From: Lactobacillus selangorensis | GTDB taxonomy: Bacteria > Bacillota > Bacilli > Lactobacillales > Lactobacillaceae | Direction: 5' to 3' | Assembly: GCF_001437205.1 (NCBI RefSeq) | Contig: NZ_JQAZ01000005.1 | Location: forward strand, 62,001-126,000 | DNA: 64,000 bases | Shown here: positions 50,541 through 59,037 of the stretch, in pieces | How the letters are laid out: each line of letters starts with the position of its first letter | How positions within the stretch are numbered: the first letter of the stretch is position 1 | Notes under the pieces: model-generated | The model's database searches: none | What the model was told of the DNA's origin: nothing | The model's input: only the letters and a program-made list of their open reading frames with translations | Position numbers and translations under genes: made by a program

Positions 50541-50579
50541 AAAAAACGACTAGCGCCGCAATGGGCCTAGTCGTTTTTA
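50541..50579. terminator. Bidirectional terminator
   Basis: AAAAACGACTAG and CTAGTCGTTTTT form the stem around a GC-rich loop between converging genes; it overlaps the ydcF stop. Confidence 0.83.
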
Positions 50580-51355
50580 TGTGTTGCAAATTCGGGATTG
50601 GCGCTGCGGACCTGGTCGGGAAAATGTCGTTTTAAAGTCTGAAACGCCTGTGTCACTTCTGCTGGGATTGCGACGTGTGCTAAATAGCCTTTACCACGTG
50701 GTCCGTAACCCGTCGGTGTATCCGCTAGACGTGGAATCTCGCCCATTAACAAAGTGAGGTACTGCGAAACTGGCCACATTCCGGCCACCTGATGGTCGTA
50801 GCCAGTCAGATGGTCGTTGACCTGCACCTGATAGGCCGCATAATTGATAATCCGAACCTGCGGCGCATATTTGGCGAGTGTCGCCGCCATCCGCCGCTGC
50901 ATCGTCGCATCTTGACATAGCAGGATACTGTTAAATTCGATTTGATGTGCCTTCAATAACGCCAGTAAATTGGTAATATTGTTGCCGCAATTTGTCGATT
51001 CGCACTCCAGTAAATCGACCTGCAATCCATCACGGCGTTTCAAATAGGCGGCAAATAATTCTGCTTCGGACATTCCTGCTACTTTTAAGTCTGGATACAG
51101 TTGCTGAATCTGTTTCCGTAAAGCGGCCGTCGTGTGACCATGACCACCGACAATCACATATTTCTTGGCTAGGTGCTGGCGAATGCCTTCAGCCAGAACA
51201 CGCTCGCCCGCCAAAATACTGCCACCGAATAAGACCATCACATCCACTTGCTGCAGGCCATAACGCTCCTGTAACGCCGTTATGGTCAGTGTTGGCACAT
51301 CACGCACACCGCAAAAGGCGCCTAACCGATTAACGGCTGTACTCAGTTCACTCAT
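50567..51355 (-). CDS. ydcF: YdcF family protein (DUF218)
   Basis: The 262-residue protein resembles E. coli YdcF throughout: VMVLFGGSILAGERVLAEGI, KYVIVGGHGHTT, ECESTNCGNNITNLLALLK, LLCQDATMQRRMAATL, GMWPVSQYLTLLMGEIPRL and TGYGPRGKGYLAHV. YdcF was reported to bind S-adenosylmethionine; its cellular role is unknown. It is a single gene, converging on the EIIA gene, with no promoter evident in the short upstream stretch before the HAD remnant. Confidence 0.88.
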   Translation of the reverse strand: MSELSTAVNRLGAFCGVRDVPTLTITALQERYGLQQVDVMVLFGGSILAGERVLAEGIRQHLAKKYVIVGGHGHTTAALRKQIQQLYPDLKVAGMSEAELFAAYLKRRDGLQVDLLECESTNCGNNITNLLALLKAHQIEFNSILLCQDATMQRRMAATLAKYAPQVRIINYAAYQVQVNDHLTGYDHQVAGMWPVSQYLTLLMGEIPRLADTPTGYGPRGKGYLAHVAIPAEVTQAFQTLKRHFPDQVRSANPEFATHKND

Positions 51356-51387
51356 CTAAATCCCTCCGTTTTGAGTTTAGTATACGC

Positions 51388-51530
51388 TTAAATCAGCTGA
51401 AAATGCCGCAACGCCGACACAATTCCATGCTGATCGAAGGCACTTGTCACGTAATTCGCATATTTTTTGACACGCTCAGTGGCATTGCCCAATGCGATAA
51501 CCGCTGAAACGCGTTCCACGTCAAGCCTGA
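51388..51530 (-). pseudogene. C-terminal remnant of a HAD (Cof-type) phosphatase
   Basis: The minus strand reads AVIALGNATERVKKYANYV and DQHGIVSALRHFQLI then stop, the typical C terminus of Cof/HAD-IIB phosphatases. The rest of the gene is gone: immediately upstream is a LacI-type operator (51505-51518) with TTGACG, so a deletion has joined promoter to gene tail. No start codon with a site is present. Confidence 0.8.
51505..51524 (-). promoter_or_regulatory. Orphan LacI-type operator B with -35 element
   Basis: Minus-strand TTGACG is followed directly by TGGAACGCGTTTCA, differing from operator A by one base in the right arm. It now drives only a truncated HAD tail. Confidence 0.6.
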
Positions 51531-51640
51531 ATTGCTAAAAAATATTTCAAATACGCGTTCTAGAAATCAGTCCGGCAGACTCCTATAATAAACTTATTCA
51601 CACTGTGAACAATTTGTCATTCGATCAAAGGAGATTCATT

Positions 51641-52444
51641 ATGGAATATCAAACATTCACAAACGGCGTCAAAATTCCCATGTTAGGTTTCGGGACTTAT
51701 GAAATTCCCAGTGACACAGTCGGCCCGTTGATTCAAGACGCGCTCGACACTGGTTATCGTCATTTTGATTGTGCCCATCTGTATGGCAACGAAAAAGCCA
51801 TCGGTGAAGCATTGACCAAATCGAATGTCGCCCGGAAAGATTTATTCATTACCTCAAAAGTCTGGAACACCGATCAAGGCTACGATAAGACCCTCAAGGC
51901 TTTCCAACAATCACTGGATGACCTGCAGCAGGATTATCTCGACCTGTATCTAATTCACTGGCCAGACGCCAAGAATTTCCAGCTGACCTTGGACACTTGG
52001 AAAGCGCTGGAAAAGATCTATGCAGACGGCAAAGCACGTGCCATTGGGGTTTCCAACTTCTCAGAAGATCAATTGACTGAACTCGCTAAAACAGCCACTG
52101 TTAAGCCAATGGTCAATCAGATTGAACGGCATCCGTACAAGGTTCAGAAGGCACTTGGTGATTTCGACGCCGCCCACCAGATTGTCAACGAAGGCTATTC
52201 ACCACTTGGCCATGGTCACGCCATGCTGAATGACCCCGTTCTCGTCGATTTAGCCGCCAAATATCACAAGACAGCCGCACAAGTCGTCCTCAGATGGGAC
52301 ATCGACACCAATTTCGTCGTCTTCCCCAAGTCCTCAAAGCCTGAACGCATCAAGGAAAACTTCGACATCTTCGACTTCAAGCTCGAACCAGCCGACATCG
52401 ACCGTATCAATGCTTTGGACCAAGATAAACATTTGAATTATTAA
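51641..52444 (+). CDS. Aldo-keto reductase
   Basis: The 267-residue enzyme starts MEYQTFTNGVKIPMLGFGTY behind AAAGGAG. Tetrad residues are Asp and Tyr in YRHFDCAHLYGNEKAIG, Lys in ITSKVW and His in LYLIHWPDAKN. It ends with NFVVFPKSSKPERIKEN. It is of the 2,5-diketogluconate reductase-like class and is only moderately similar to the pair at 40381-42142. A TATAAT -10 lies upstream. Single gene with a terminator after it. Confidence 0.93.
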   Translation: MEYQTFTNGVKIPMLGFGTYEIPSDTVGPLIQDALDTGYRHFDCAHLYGNEKAIGEALTKSNVARKDLFITSKVWNTDQGYDKTLKAFQQSLDDLQQDYLDLYLIHWPDAKNFQLTLDTWKALEKIYADGKARAIGVSNFSEDQLTELAKTATVKPMVNQIERHPYKVQKALGDFDAAHQIVNEGYSPLGHGHAMLNDPVLVDLAAKYHKTAAQVVLRWDIDTNFVVFPKSSKPERIKENFDIFDFKLEPADIDRINALDQDKHLNY

Positions 52445-52452
52445 CAGGACGC

Positions 52453-52488
52453 AAAAAGCCAAGCGAAAAATTACTTGGCTTTTTTTTG
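52453..52488. terminator. Terminator between AKR and lacI-type genes
   Basis: AAAAAGCCAAG and CTTGGCTTTTTTTT form the stem, with T and A tracts usable from both sides. Confidence 0.85.
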
Positions 52489-52503
52489 ATGACATCCATT
52501 CAT

Positions 52504-53475
52504 TTACCGTGCCGAATACCGTGCCGAAAAATGATTCTGCGCAATAAATTCTGATTCGATTTTAATTTTCTGGACCGGTTCGTCGGCGGCGATGACCATT
52601 TGAAAGGCTTGCCGACCTAACCGGTCAAAATGATGATCAATCGTCGGAATACCTAGAATCATCCCCGACATTTGATGTTCCTGTCCGATCAGCACCGGCA
52701 CTTTTAACTGATGATCCAGATAATACTGCCGTACCGCAGCCGCAACATCATCGCCATTCGTAAAAATACTGTCCAAGTGCGGCAATTGCGCCAATTTAGC
52801 CGCCGCCCGGTACCCGTCTTCAGGCGTCGTCACATCCGCAATGACCTGATCCGCTTGCGGGAGCCGTCCGTACACTTCCTGAAAGGTTCTCACAGTACTG
52901 CTGCTGGTTGCGCTGACTTGCGAATTGCGGCTGAATAGAAAACCCACCTGCTGGCAATGATGCTGCTGCAACCATTCAAATGCGGATCGATAAGCTGGCG
53001 CCCGATCCGAATAAACGGCATTGATTTGATGCTCGCCCGGATCCCAGCAGCAGACGATTGTCCCGTACTGGGTATATTTCTCCAGTTGTGTCAGCGAAAT
53101 CCGCTGCGAGGTGAAAATCAAACCGTCAAATTCCTTGCGGCGCAGCTGTTCCAGATAATGATTTTCCAATTCACGGTCATATTCGGACGGCAATAAAACG
53201 ACGTTATAGTGCGTCGTCACGGCAGCCGCAATGACACCTTTTAAAATTTGCGCAAAGTACGGATGGCGCACATGCGGCAGAACGACACCGATTTTGTTGG
53301 TGGCACCGCGACTCAGATCTTGGGCCACGCCATTCGGCACATAGTCCAGTTCGTCCATCACCGCTTCGATCTTCCGCCGTGTTTGCGGCGCAACCCGCCC
53401 TTTGTGATTCAGAACACGTGACACTGTCGAAATCGCATAGCCGCTGATACGGGCCACATCACGGATCGTTGCCAT
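52504..53475 (-). CDS. LacI family regulator
   Basis: The 323-residue repressor has the LacI headpiece (TIRDVARISGYAISTVSRVL, hinge region to about residue 60) and a sugar-binding core (NKIGVVLPHVRHPYFAQIL, LIGQEHQMSGMILGIPTIDH). The start at 53475 is chosen from AGGGGAGG and the canonical MATIRDVA. It begins one base after the HAD gene ends, so both are co-transcribed from the promoter at 54327, which carries the palindrome TCGAACGCGTTCGA. It probably binds all three such sites here. Confidence 0.93.
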   Translation of the reverse strand: MATIRDVARISGYAISTVSRVLNHKGRVAPQTRRKIEAVMDELDYVPNGVAQDLSRGATNKIGVVLPHVRHPYFAQILKGVIAAAVTTHYNVVLLPSEYDRELENHYLEQLRRKEFDGLIFTSQRISLTQLEKYTQYGTIVCCWDPGEHQINAVYSDRAPAYRSAFEWLQQHHCQQVGFLFSRNSQVSATSSSTVRTFQEVYGRLPQADQVIADVTTPEDGYRAAAKLAQLPHLDSIFTNGDDVAAAVRQYYLDHQLKVPVLIGQEHQMSGMILGIPTIDHHFDRLGRQAFQMVIAADEPVQKIKIESEFIAQNHFSARYSAR

Positions 53476-53476
53476 C

Positions 53477-54295
53477 TTAACGCCTCCCCTGATTGATAAA
53501 ATGTTTGATGGCATAACCGACACCATCTTCATCATTTGACTTGGTAATGAAATCACCCTGGGCTTTAATCGCCGGCAAGGCATCGTTCATCACAATTGCT
53601 CGTCCCACTTCGGCAAACATCGGCAAATCATTGTAGCTGTCGCCGAAAGCAGCCGTTTCAGCCTTCTCTAGATGTGTTTGATGCAGCACATAGCGGATGC
53701 CGCGTGATTTTTTAGCCTGCTGACTGGTGATTTCCAAATAGGCCTCACCAGTCTGCTGGATACTGACGCCCTGCAACCCCACCCCATTCATAAACGTCTT
53801 TAAATGTGCCAGTTCATCCGGATCAAAAGTGATCAGCATAATTTTGAACACCACCCGGCTCGGATCGGCAAAATAGTCGGCGTAACTGATTTTAGCTGCT
53901 GATTGCTGAACCAGTTTTTCTTCGAAACGAATCAACCGATCCACTCGTTCCGTATACCAATGCTGCAAATCATAAAAACTGACACTGACGTGCGGAAAAT
54001 GTGTCCGCACCAATGGCAATATTTGCCAGACTGTCTGCAGGCTGATCGGATTCTGATCGATCACCTCATAGTCGGTGCCATTCGGCTTGAAAATCAGACC
54101 GCCATTAAATGCAATCTGTTCCGTCCGCAAACCCAACTTGTCGATCGCACCTTGCATCTCTCGCGGCGCACGTGCCGATACCAGTGTAAACGGCAATTTG
54201 CTGTCACGAATAATTTCCGCATTACGATCCGACAAACGACCCTGACTATTTAATAAGGTGCCGTCCATATCTGAAAAAAGATGTTTGATTGTCAT
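53477..54295 (-). CDS. Cof-type HAD-IIB phosphatase
   Basis: The 272-residue sugar-phosphate phosphatase has motif I DMDGTLLNSQG (catalytic Asp pair, residues about 9-19), motif II LVSARAP, motif III lysine in KKSRGIRYVL and motif IV FGDSYNDLPMF. The cap domain is the large C2B type. Substrate unknown. First gene of the operon with the LacI regulator, which points to phosphorylated carbohydrate. A remnant of a second such gene lies at 51388. Confidence 0.93.
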   Translation of the reverse strand: MTIKHLFSDMDGTLLNSQGRLSDRNAEIIRDSKLPFTLVSARAPREMQGAIDKLGLRTEQIAFNGGLIFKPNGTDYEVIDQNPISLQTVWQILPLVRTHFPHVSVSFYDLQHWYTERVDRLIRFEEKLVQQSAAKISYADYFADPSRVVFKIMLITFDPDELAHLKTFMNGVGLQGVSIQQTGEAYLEITSQQAKKSRGIRYVLHQTHLEKAETAAFGDSYNDLPMFAEVGRAIVMNDALPAIKAQGDFITKSNDEDGVGYAIKHFINQGRR

Positions 54296-54326
54296 ATTCC
54301 CGTTCTCCTATCTCTAACCTGAATTC

Positions 54327-54357
54327 AGTATAGAGTGTCGAACGCGTTCGACGTCAA
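54327..54357 (-). promoter_or_regulatory. Promoter of HAD-lacI operon with operator C
   Basis: Minus-strand TTGACG (54352-54357), 19 bases, TATACT (54327-54332). The palindrome GTCGAACGCGTTCGAC (54337-54352) fills the spacer next to the -35. This suggests autoregulation by the LacI protein. Confidence 0.68.
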
Positions 54358-54427
54358 ATCTTTTTTCGAAAATAAATGACTTTCTGTTTTTTTTGACTGC
54401 TGGTTTTATCTAATTATATCAAAAATG

Positions 54428-54477
54428 AAAAAGAGCCTCTCAAATGCAGCGATTTGCATTTAGGGGACTCTTTTTTA
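54428..54477 (-). terminator. Terminator of the SDR gene
   Basis: AAAAAGAGCCTCTCAAATGCA and TGCATTTAGGGGACTCTTTTTT form a long stem with a few mismatches. Its sequence resembles the first hairpin of the mosaic repeats. Confidence 0.85.
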
Positions 54478-54495
54478 AGATACCTCTGGACGAGC

Positions 54496-55140
54496 TTAGA
54501 TCCAAGCCGGCTGGGCGCCGTCTGTATTGGGTTTATCGATCCCGATGCTGTCATTTTCGTATAAACGCGGATCCTTGATGATCTTAACGATCAGATCGGC
54601 CACACTCTGGCGAGAGACCTCGGTGCCCTTGAAAGCATCGTGGCTGCCTGTCAATTCATAATCGATCTCATTGTAATCCGTCAACCAAGCCGGACGAATT
54701 TCAGTTGTGTCGATGTTCGCCGCAGCGTCGAGCAATTCAGCCGATTTTCTGAAACCAGGCAAATAATCAGCAATCGCCTGTTCATTCCATGCGCCGAACT
54801 TGCCAGGAACTTCATGCCGTGCCCCTAACGCACTGAAGAAAATCAGCCGTTTGACACCGGCCTGTGTCATCGCCGTCAAAATCGCCTGTGTGCTCTTTGC
54901 CAAATTAACGCCGCCGACATTCGAATAGACCAAATCAACATTTTGCATGGCTTGAGTTAAAGCCGCTACTGATTCAGTATTGCCGTCGATCAGCTCAACA
55001 CGTGGGTTGTCGGCAAATTGCTTTAAGCGCTGCGGATTCCGCAAATACAGTTTTAACTGATCAGCCGTTTCTTTCAGCAAACGGTTCGTGACGATTTGGG
55101 CAGTCGCCCCATGTGCACCTAAAATTAAAATTGTTTTCAT
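54496..55140 (-). CDS. NAD(P)-binding atypical SDR (NmrA-like)
   Basis: The 214-residue protein starts MKTILILGAHGATAQIVTNR (dinucleotide loop) and contains VDLVYSNVGGVNLAKS and NIDTTEIRPAWLTDYNEIDY, the same landmarks as the two paralogues. It is closest to the one at 19267 (shared FKGTEVSRxSxA and IGIDKP ends). Single gene with AAGGAG site and its own terminator. Confidence 0.88.
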   Translation of the reverse strand: MKTILILGAHGATAQIVTNRLLKETADQLKLYLRNPQRLKQFADNPRVELIDGNTESVAALTQAMQNVDLVYSNVGGVNLAKSTQAILTAMTQAGVKRLIFFSALGARHEVPGKFGAWNEQAIADYLPGFRKSAELLDAAANIDTTEIRPAWLTDYNEIDYELTGSHDAFKGTEVSRQSVADLIVKIIKDPRLYENDSIGIDKPNTDGAQPAWI

Positions 55141-55337
55141 GTGAAGTGAACTCCTTTTTTGAATGATTGCATTCAGTTTAAGGGGCGGCGCCAGTAATGT
55201 AAAATACGGATATTTGATGATTCAGTATAGTTAAAATGAATAGTTTACATGGACACGCCATTTTCAGCATTCAAATCAGCATTTCATTATTTTTATGCGT
55301 CAACTTGTTTTAAAATAAAGGCAGCTTGTAAAAAAGG

Positions 55338-56492
55338 ATGAGGATCTTGAATCACTTTCAGAAATGGTGGGGCACGCCCCAAAAACTAACCAGCCGAGTG
55401 CTCAATCGACAGATATCATGGCTGGAATTATTCTCCGATTTGGCCTACGTGGTCATGCTGCATTCGCTAATCATCAGCTATGCACCGCATTACCCAACGA
55501 CCGGTATTTGGAAATTTGCACTGTTTTTCATGCTGGTCTTTTATATCTGGTATAACTTCATGACCTATTTCGACCTCCATGGCGATCGCAACGCCCGCAC
55601 GACGGTCATCACGTTGGCCCAACTTGTTGCCGTTCTGGCCCTGACAACGCGTTTTCCGCTCGTCTTCAAAGGGCAGCTGCAAGGATTCATTGCGATTTAT
55701 TTATTTGTTCAAATCCTAATGCTGTATGTGTGGATGCTCGTCGTTCACATCGACCCCGACCATCTTCAATCGTCATGGGTCTACTTTGTGATTGAATGGG
55801 CCGACTTCTTCATTTTGATTGCCGCCTTGTGGGTTGCAAATCCGCAGCTTAAATTGGACCTGCTGATTTTCGTCATCTTTGCGAAATACTGCATTCTGCC
55901 CATTGACAGCCCTGAGATGACAGCCGAAATGAACCGGCGTCATCTTCCAATCGTTGCCTCCGAATCATCGGAAGAACGTTTCGGTCAATTTGCAATGATT
56001 CTATTTGGGGAAGCCATTGCGCTGGTTACCGAACCATTGATGGGCCAAAGCAGCTGGCACGCCATCCTGGTGTTCGCCGTTTTTATGCTGAACATTATTT
56101 TATTATGGTGGCTCTACTATGCCTTTATGAACGATGTGACTGTTTCAGCCCAACATTTCCTAGTCATTGAAGCGTTCCATCTTTTAAACGTCCTCTTTAC
56201 GCTGGCACTAGCCATGATGCTGCTCTTTATGTACCTGCTGCTCGAAGAACCGACGCAGCCCGAACTGCTTGGTTATACGGTCTTCATGGACTTGACCGTG
56301 GTGCTGGTCTTTATTATGAAAGATTATGAAATGCGGCGCTTTAAAACCACGACTACAATCGAATCCATCCTGTTGATGCTTGTCAGTCTGCTCGCCTTCA
56401 AACTGCCTTATCTCGGGATGATTGGCTTGTTGAACCTAGTGCTGATTGGCATCATCTTTATGAAAGAACGGCAGCAAGTTTTGGCACAATAA
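55338..56492 (+). CDS. Low temperature requirement A (LtrA) family membrane protein
   Basis: The 384-residue protein has about ten to eleven helices. Family signatures are QISWLELFSDLAYVVMLH near the N terminus and EERFGQFAMILFGEAIALV in the middle. LtrA was named from a cold-sensitive Listeria mutant, but its biochemical function is unknown. It stands alone between divergent SDR and convergent peptidase genes and ends in a two-way terminator. Confidence 0.9.
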   Translation: MRILNHFQKWWGTPQKLTSRVLNRQISWLELFSDLAYVVMLHSLIISYAPHYPTTGIWKFALFFMLVFYIWYNFMTYFDLHGDRNARTTVITLAQLVAVLALTTRFPLVFKGQLQGFIAIYLFVQILMLYVWMLVVHIDPDHLQSSWVYFVIEWADFFILIAALWVANPQLKLDLLIFVIFAKYCILPIDSPEMTAEMNRRHLPIVASESSEERFGQFAMILFGEAIALVTEPLMGQSSWHAILVFAVFMLNIILLWWLYYAFMNDVTVSAQHFLVIEAFHLLNVLFTLALAMMLLFMYLLLEEPTQPELLGYTVFMDLTVVLVFIMKDYEMRRFKTTTTIESILLMLVSLLAFKLPYLGMIGLLNLVLIGIIFMKERQQVLAQ

Positions 56493-56520
56493 AAAATGAC
56501 CCTTTTCGGGGTCATTTTTA
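56491..56520. terminator. Bidirectional terminator
   Basis: AAAAAATGACCC and GGGGTCATTTTTA form a stem around TTTTC between converging genes. Confidence 0.85.
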
Positions 56521-56521
56521 T

Positions 56522-57400
56522 TTAGTCGTTTTCTTTCAGCCAGTGATCGAGCACGTCGATAAATTCATCATGCTGGTCTAACAGCGCCAAATGACGGCTG
56601 TTCTGGAATAGATGCCACTTGCAGCCAGGAATATGATCATAAACCGACTTGGCAATCAGCGGTGTGCACAGGTCATCGGTCCCATTGGTCATTAAAACAG
56701 GGACATGAATCTTGTAGAGCTGATCAGTCAATTCGAAATCGCTGATTGAGCCGTTTTCGGTAAATTCATTCGGTCCTTCAGCAATCAGGCTGGCCCGTTT
56801 GCCGTTCGTCGGACGCCGCAAAGGTTCCGGCGAGTTTTCATCGGGATCATCCCAGCAGTAGCGTTCCATGTAACGATCGTTTGCCGCCAGATATTTCGGG
56901 CCGGTAAAATCACCCGTCCGTTCGGCTTCGGCGATTGCTTTCCGATCTTCATAACTTAAATAAGTAATTAGGCGATGCTGTTCTTGCGTCCACAATTTGA
57001 TTGAAGCCGGCGAGCCATCGATCATGACACTCTTGACGCCGGTCTGGTCATATTGTGTCAGATACAGCATTTCAAGCATGCCGCCCCATGACTGACCCAG
57101 CATATGTATTTCATCCAAATGCAAGTATTTCCGCAGGGCAATCAGTTCTTCCGCCCAAGTCTCCTTGACGTAGACACTTTCGTCCTCTGGCAAGGAAGAC
57201 TTGCCGCAGCCGACCTGATCGTACATGATCAGCTGGCGTCCGGTGGCGGCATAATCATCGAGTAATTCGAAGTAATTATGCGACGAGCCTGGGCCGCCAT
57301 GGATTAAAAGCAGCGGTGCTTTGCCAGGCTGGGCTTCACCAACGATGCGGTAGTACGTCTGGTAACCATGGAATGGCATGTAGCCTTCTTCAATTTTCAT
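56522..57400 (-). CDS. Proline iminopeptidase-type peptidase
   Basis: The 292-residue alpha/beta hydrolase of family S33 releases N-terminal proline or similar residues. It shows the oxyanion signature LLLIHGGPGSSHNYF, MYDQVGCGKS, the nucleophile in LGQSWGGMLEM, acid in TNGTDDLCTP and His in NSRHLALLD. The C-terminal cap has the acidic ENSPEPLRR stretch. The ATG at 57400 follows AAAGGAG. Promoter TTGTGA, 17 bases, TACAAT lies just before. Part of the proteolytic system of lactobacilli. Confidence 0.93.
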   Translation of the reverse strand: MKIEEGYMPFHGYQTYYRIVGEAQPGKAPLLLIHGGPGSSHNYFELLDDYAATGRQLIMYDQVGCGKSSLPEDESVYVKETWAEELIALRKYLHLDEIHMLGQSWGGMLEMLYLTQYDQTGVKSVMIDGSPASIKLWTQEQHRLITYLSYEDRKAIAEAERTGDFTGPKYLAANDRYMERYCWDDPDENSPEPLRRPTNGKRASLIAEGPNEFTENGSISDFELTDQLYKIHVPVLMTNGTDDLCTPLIAKSVYDHIPGCKWHLFQNSRHLALLDQHDEFIDVLDHWLKEND

Positions 57401-57482
57401 AGCGAACACTCCTTTTTCTGGTATTAGAGCTTATTGTACGCTTTGAATTGAAGGGTCACAATATGAAAATTTTGATAATGGT

Positions 57483-58400
57483 TTACAACATATGACGCCG
57501 TTTGAACATCAGGATCATCCACACTACGAAAAACAGCGAAATACCGATTACCAGCAGCCACGCTGAAGACACATTTGAAAACGGTAATTTCACATTCATT
57601 CCATAGAACCCCGTCACGATGGTCGGAATTGCCAGGACCAACGACCAGATCGTCATAAACTTCATAATCCCATTCAAATTGTTATTGAGGACATTATTGA
57701 AGGTATTCGAGATACGATCGGTGACTTCCGTTTCGGTCGCCGTCATTTGGGCCACCTGCTTGGCCTCGACTAGGACATCGTCGAGCCGTTCTTGATCGAC
57801 GGCATCCAATTGCTCGCCGAAGTGGGCTTTCGGCATCGCCCGCAATAAAATCTCATTATTATTCGTCGCACTAGTGAAATAGGCCAGACTTTGGGCCAAA
57901 TGTGAGAGCCGATGCAGATTTTCATTGGTCGTCTGCTTGTCGAGCAGCTGGTCGAGATCGTTGCGTGTCGCCGTAATCTCCTCCAGCGCCGGAATAAATT
58001 CATCGCTCATTTTCAGCAGCGCCATCAATATGCAGTTGGCATAATCGGTGATTTCGGCATTGTTTTCCAAAGCGGCGAAATCGCGATTGACCCGTTCGAT
58101 GTTGCGTACGTTGAACGTAAACAGATAATTTCCCTGATAAATAAGGCTGATTGGGGCCGTTATATAATGGACATCATCGGCATCAATCCGATACGGCACG
58201 TGATAAACGAACAATTCTGATTGTTCGAACAAATCGTAATCATAGTTCGTCCGTTCGTTAGGATCCAACGCATATTTCAAAATTTCATCCGTCAAGCCGT
58301 AGTCTGCTTTCAATTTAGCCACTTCGTCAGCAGTCGGAGCCGTGATTTCAATCCAGCTGGTATCCGTAGCGATCGCCGGCATCGTATGAACAGTTATCAT
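57483..58400 (-). CDS. CorA-family magnesium/metal transporter
   Basis: The 305-residue protein has a long acidic cytoplasmic domain (TSWIEITAPTADEVAKLKAD), a coiled stalk helix and two C-terminal helices with the GMN signature in GFYGMNVKLPF (about residue 265). It forms pentameric Mg2+ channels. The ATG at 58400 was preferred because it gives the usual CorA start and because a promoter (TTGCGC, 17 bases, TAAGAT) lies inside the longer reading. The ribosome site is weak (GGGTG). Confidence 0.9.
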   Translation of the reverse strand: MITVHTMPAIATDTSWIEITAPTADEVAKLKADYGLTDEILKYALDPNERTNYDYDLFEQSELFVYHVPYRIDADDVHYITAPISLIYQGNYLFTFNVRNIERVNRDFAALENNAEITDYANCILMALLKMSDEFIPALEEITATRNDLDQLLDKQTTNENLHRLSHLAQSLAYFTSATNNNEILLRAMPKAHFGEQLDAVDQERLDDVLVEAKQVAQMTATETEVTDRISNTFNNVLNNNLNGIMKFMTIWSLVLAIPTIVTGFYGMNVKLPFSNVSSAWLLVIGISLFFVVWMILMFKRRHML

Positions 58401-58447
58401 GTTTGAGCACACCCATTTCGTCACAAGATTCTCGTCCATCTTACAAT

Positions 58448-58481
58448 AGTTGCGAGCCATGCGCAAAAAGAGCTCGCAACT
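58448..58481. promoter_or_regulatory. Perfect inverted repeat in the CorA divergent promoter region
   Basis: AGTTGCGAGC (58448-58457) and GCTCGCAACT (58472-58481) are exact inverse complements with a 14-base spacer. The repeat covers the candidate CorA -35 and lies 45 bases before the next gene, so it is a good operator candidate. Confidence 0.6.
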
Positions 58482-58527
58482 GGCCGCAATTTTCGGTACG
58501 ATAGAAGCTGAGAAAAGGAGACTTATC

Positions 58528-58995
58528 ATGGCGATCAAATTAACCGAATTTAAATATTATCTCTCGTTAGTCAAAACCCGCAATAAGTTGGAGGGCGTTC
58601 AATTTCAAGGCCATGCCGATCCGGTCCAGCTGGATGAAGCCAAGCAGGCCTGTGCCCAGCAGAAACAGCGTATCGATACTATTCAAGCGTTGGATGCCCA
58701 TTTCAGCGCCCATTATCACGTCGAATCCGTTGTGGTCGACTCACAGAACGAAATCGTCCGCTTGATTCTAGCACCGCAGGACTATGCGACGTTCGTTGCC
58801 CATGAAACGGCGGCCAATCCAGTAACGGCGATTCCAGATGAAGTAACTGAAAAAGGCAGCTTCGAAATTATCATCGGCGATCAAGCGCATCTTGGCACTT
58901 GTTTAACCCATTTACTGCACAAGCCGCTGCCGCTTGAATTACCGACGACGTTTTTCAAAGTGACCCCAACAGCTTTCGCCAAAACGGTGGCGTAA
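58528..58995 (+). CDS. Hypothetical protein, 155 residues
   Basis: No family is recognised. The protein starts MAIKLTEFKYYLSLVKTRNK behind AAAGGAG. The first 60 residues include a helix rich in Gln/Ala/Lys (DEAKQACAQQKQRIDTIQAL), the rest is mixed alpha/beta (FEIIIGDQAHLGTCLTHLL). It is soluble, has two cysteines and ends with a terminator 4 bases after its stop. It is divergent from CorA with a shared palindrome. Confidence 0.72.
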   Translation: MAIKLTEFKYYLSLVKTRNKLEGVQFQGHADPVQLDEAKQACAQQKQRIDTIQALDAHFSAHYHVESVVVDSQNEIVRLILAPQDYATFVAHETAANPVTAIPDEVTEKGSFEIIIGDQAHLGTCLTHLLHKPLPLELPTTFFKVTPTAFAKTVA

Positions 58996-58998
58996 TAT

Positions 58999-59034
58999 AA
59001 AAAGGCGCCTCAGTATTTTGCTGAGGCGCCTTTT
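58999..59034. terminator. Bidirectional terminator
   Basis: AAAAAGGCGCCTCAG and CTGAGGCGCCTTTT form a perfect stem around TATTTTG between converging genes. Confidence 0.9.
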
Positions 59035-59037
59035 GTA

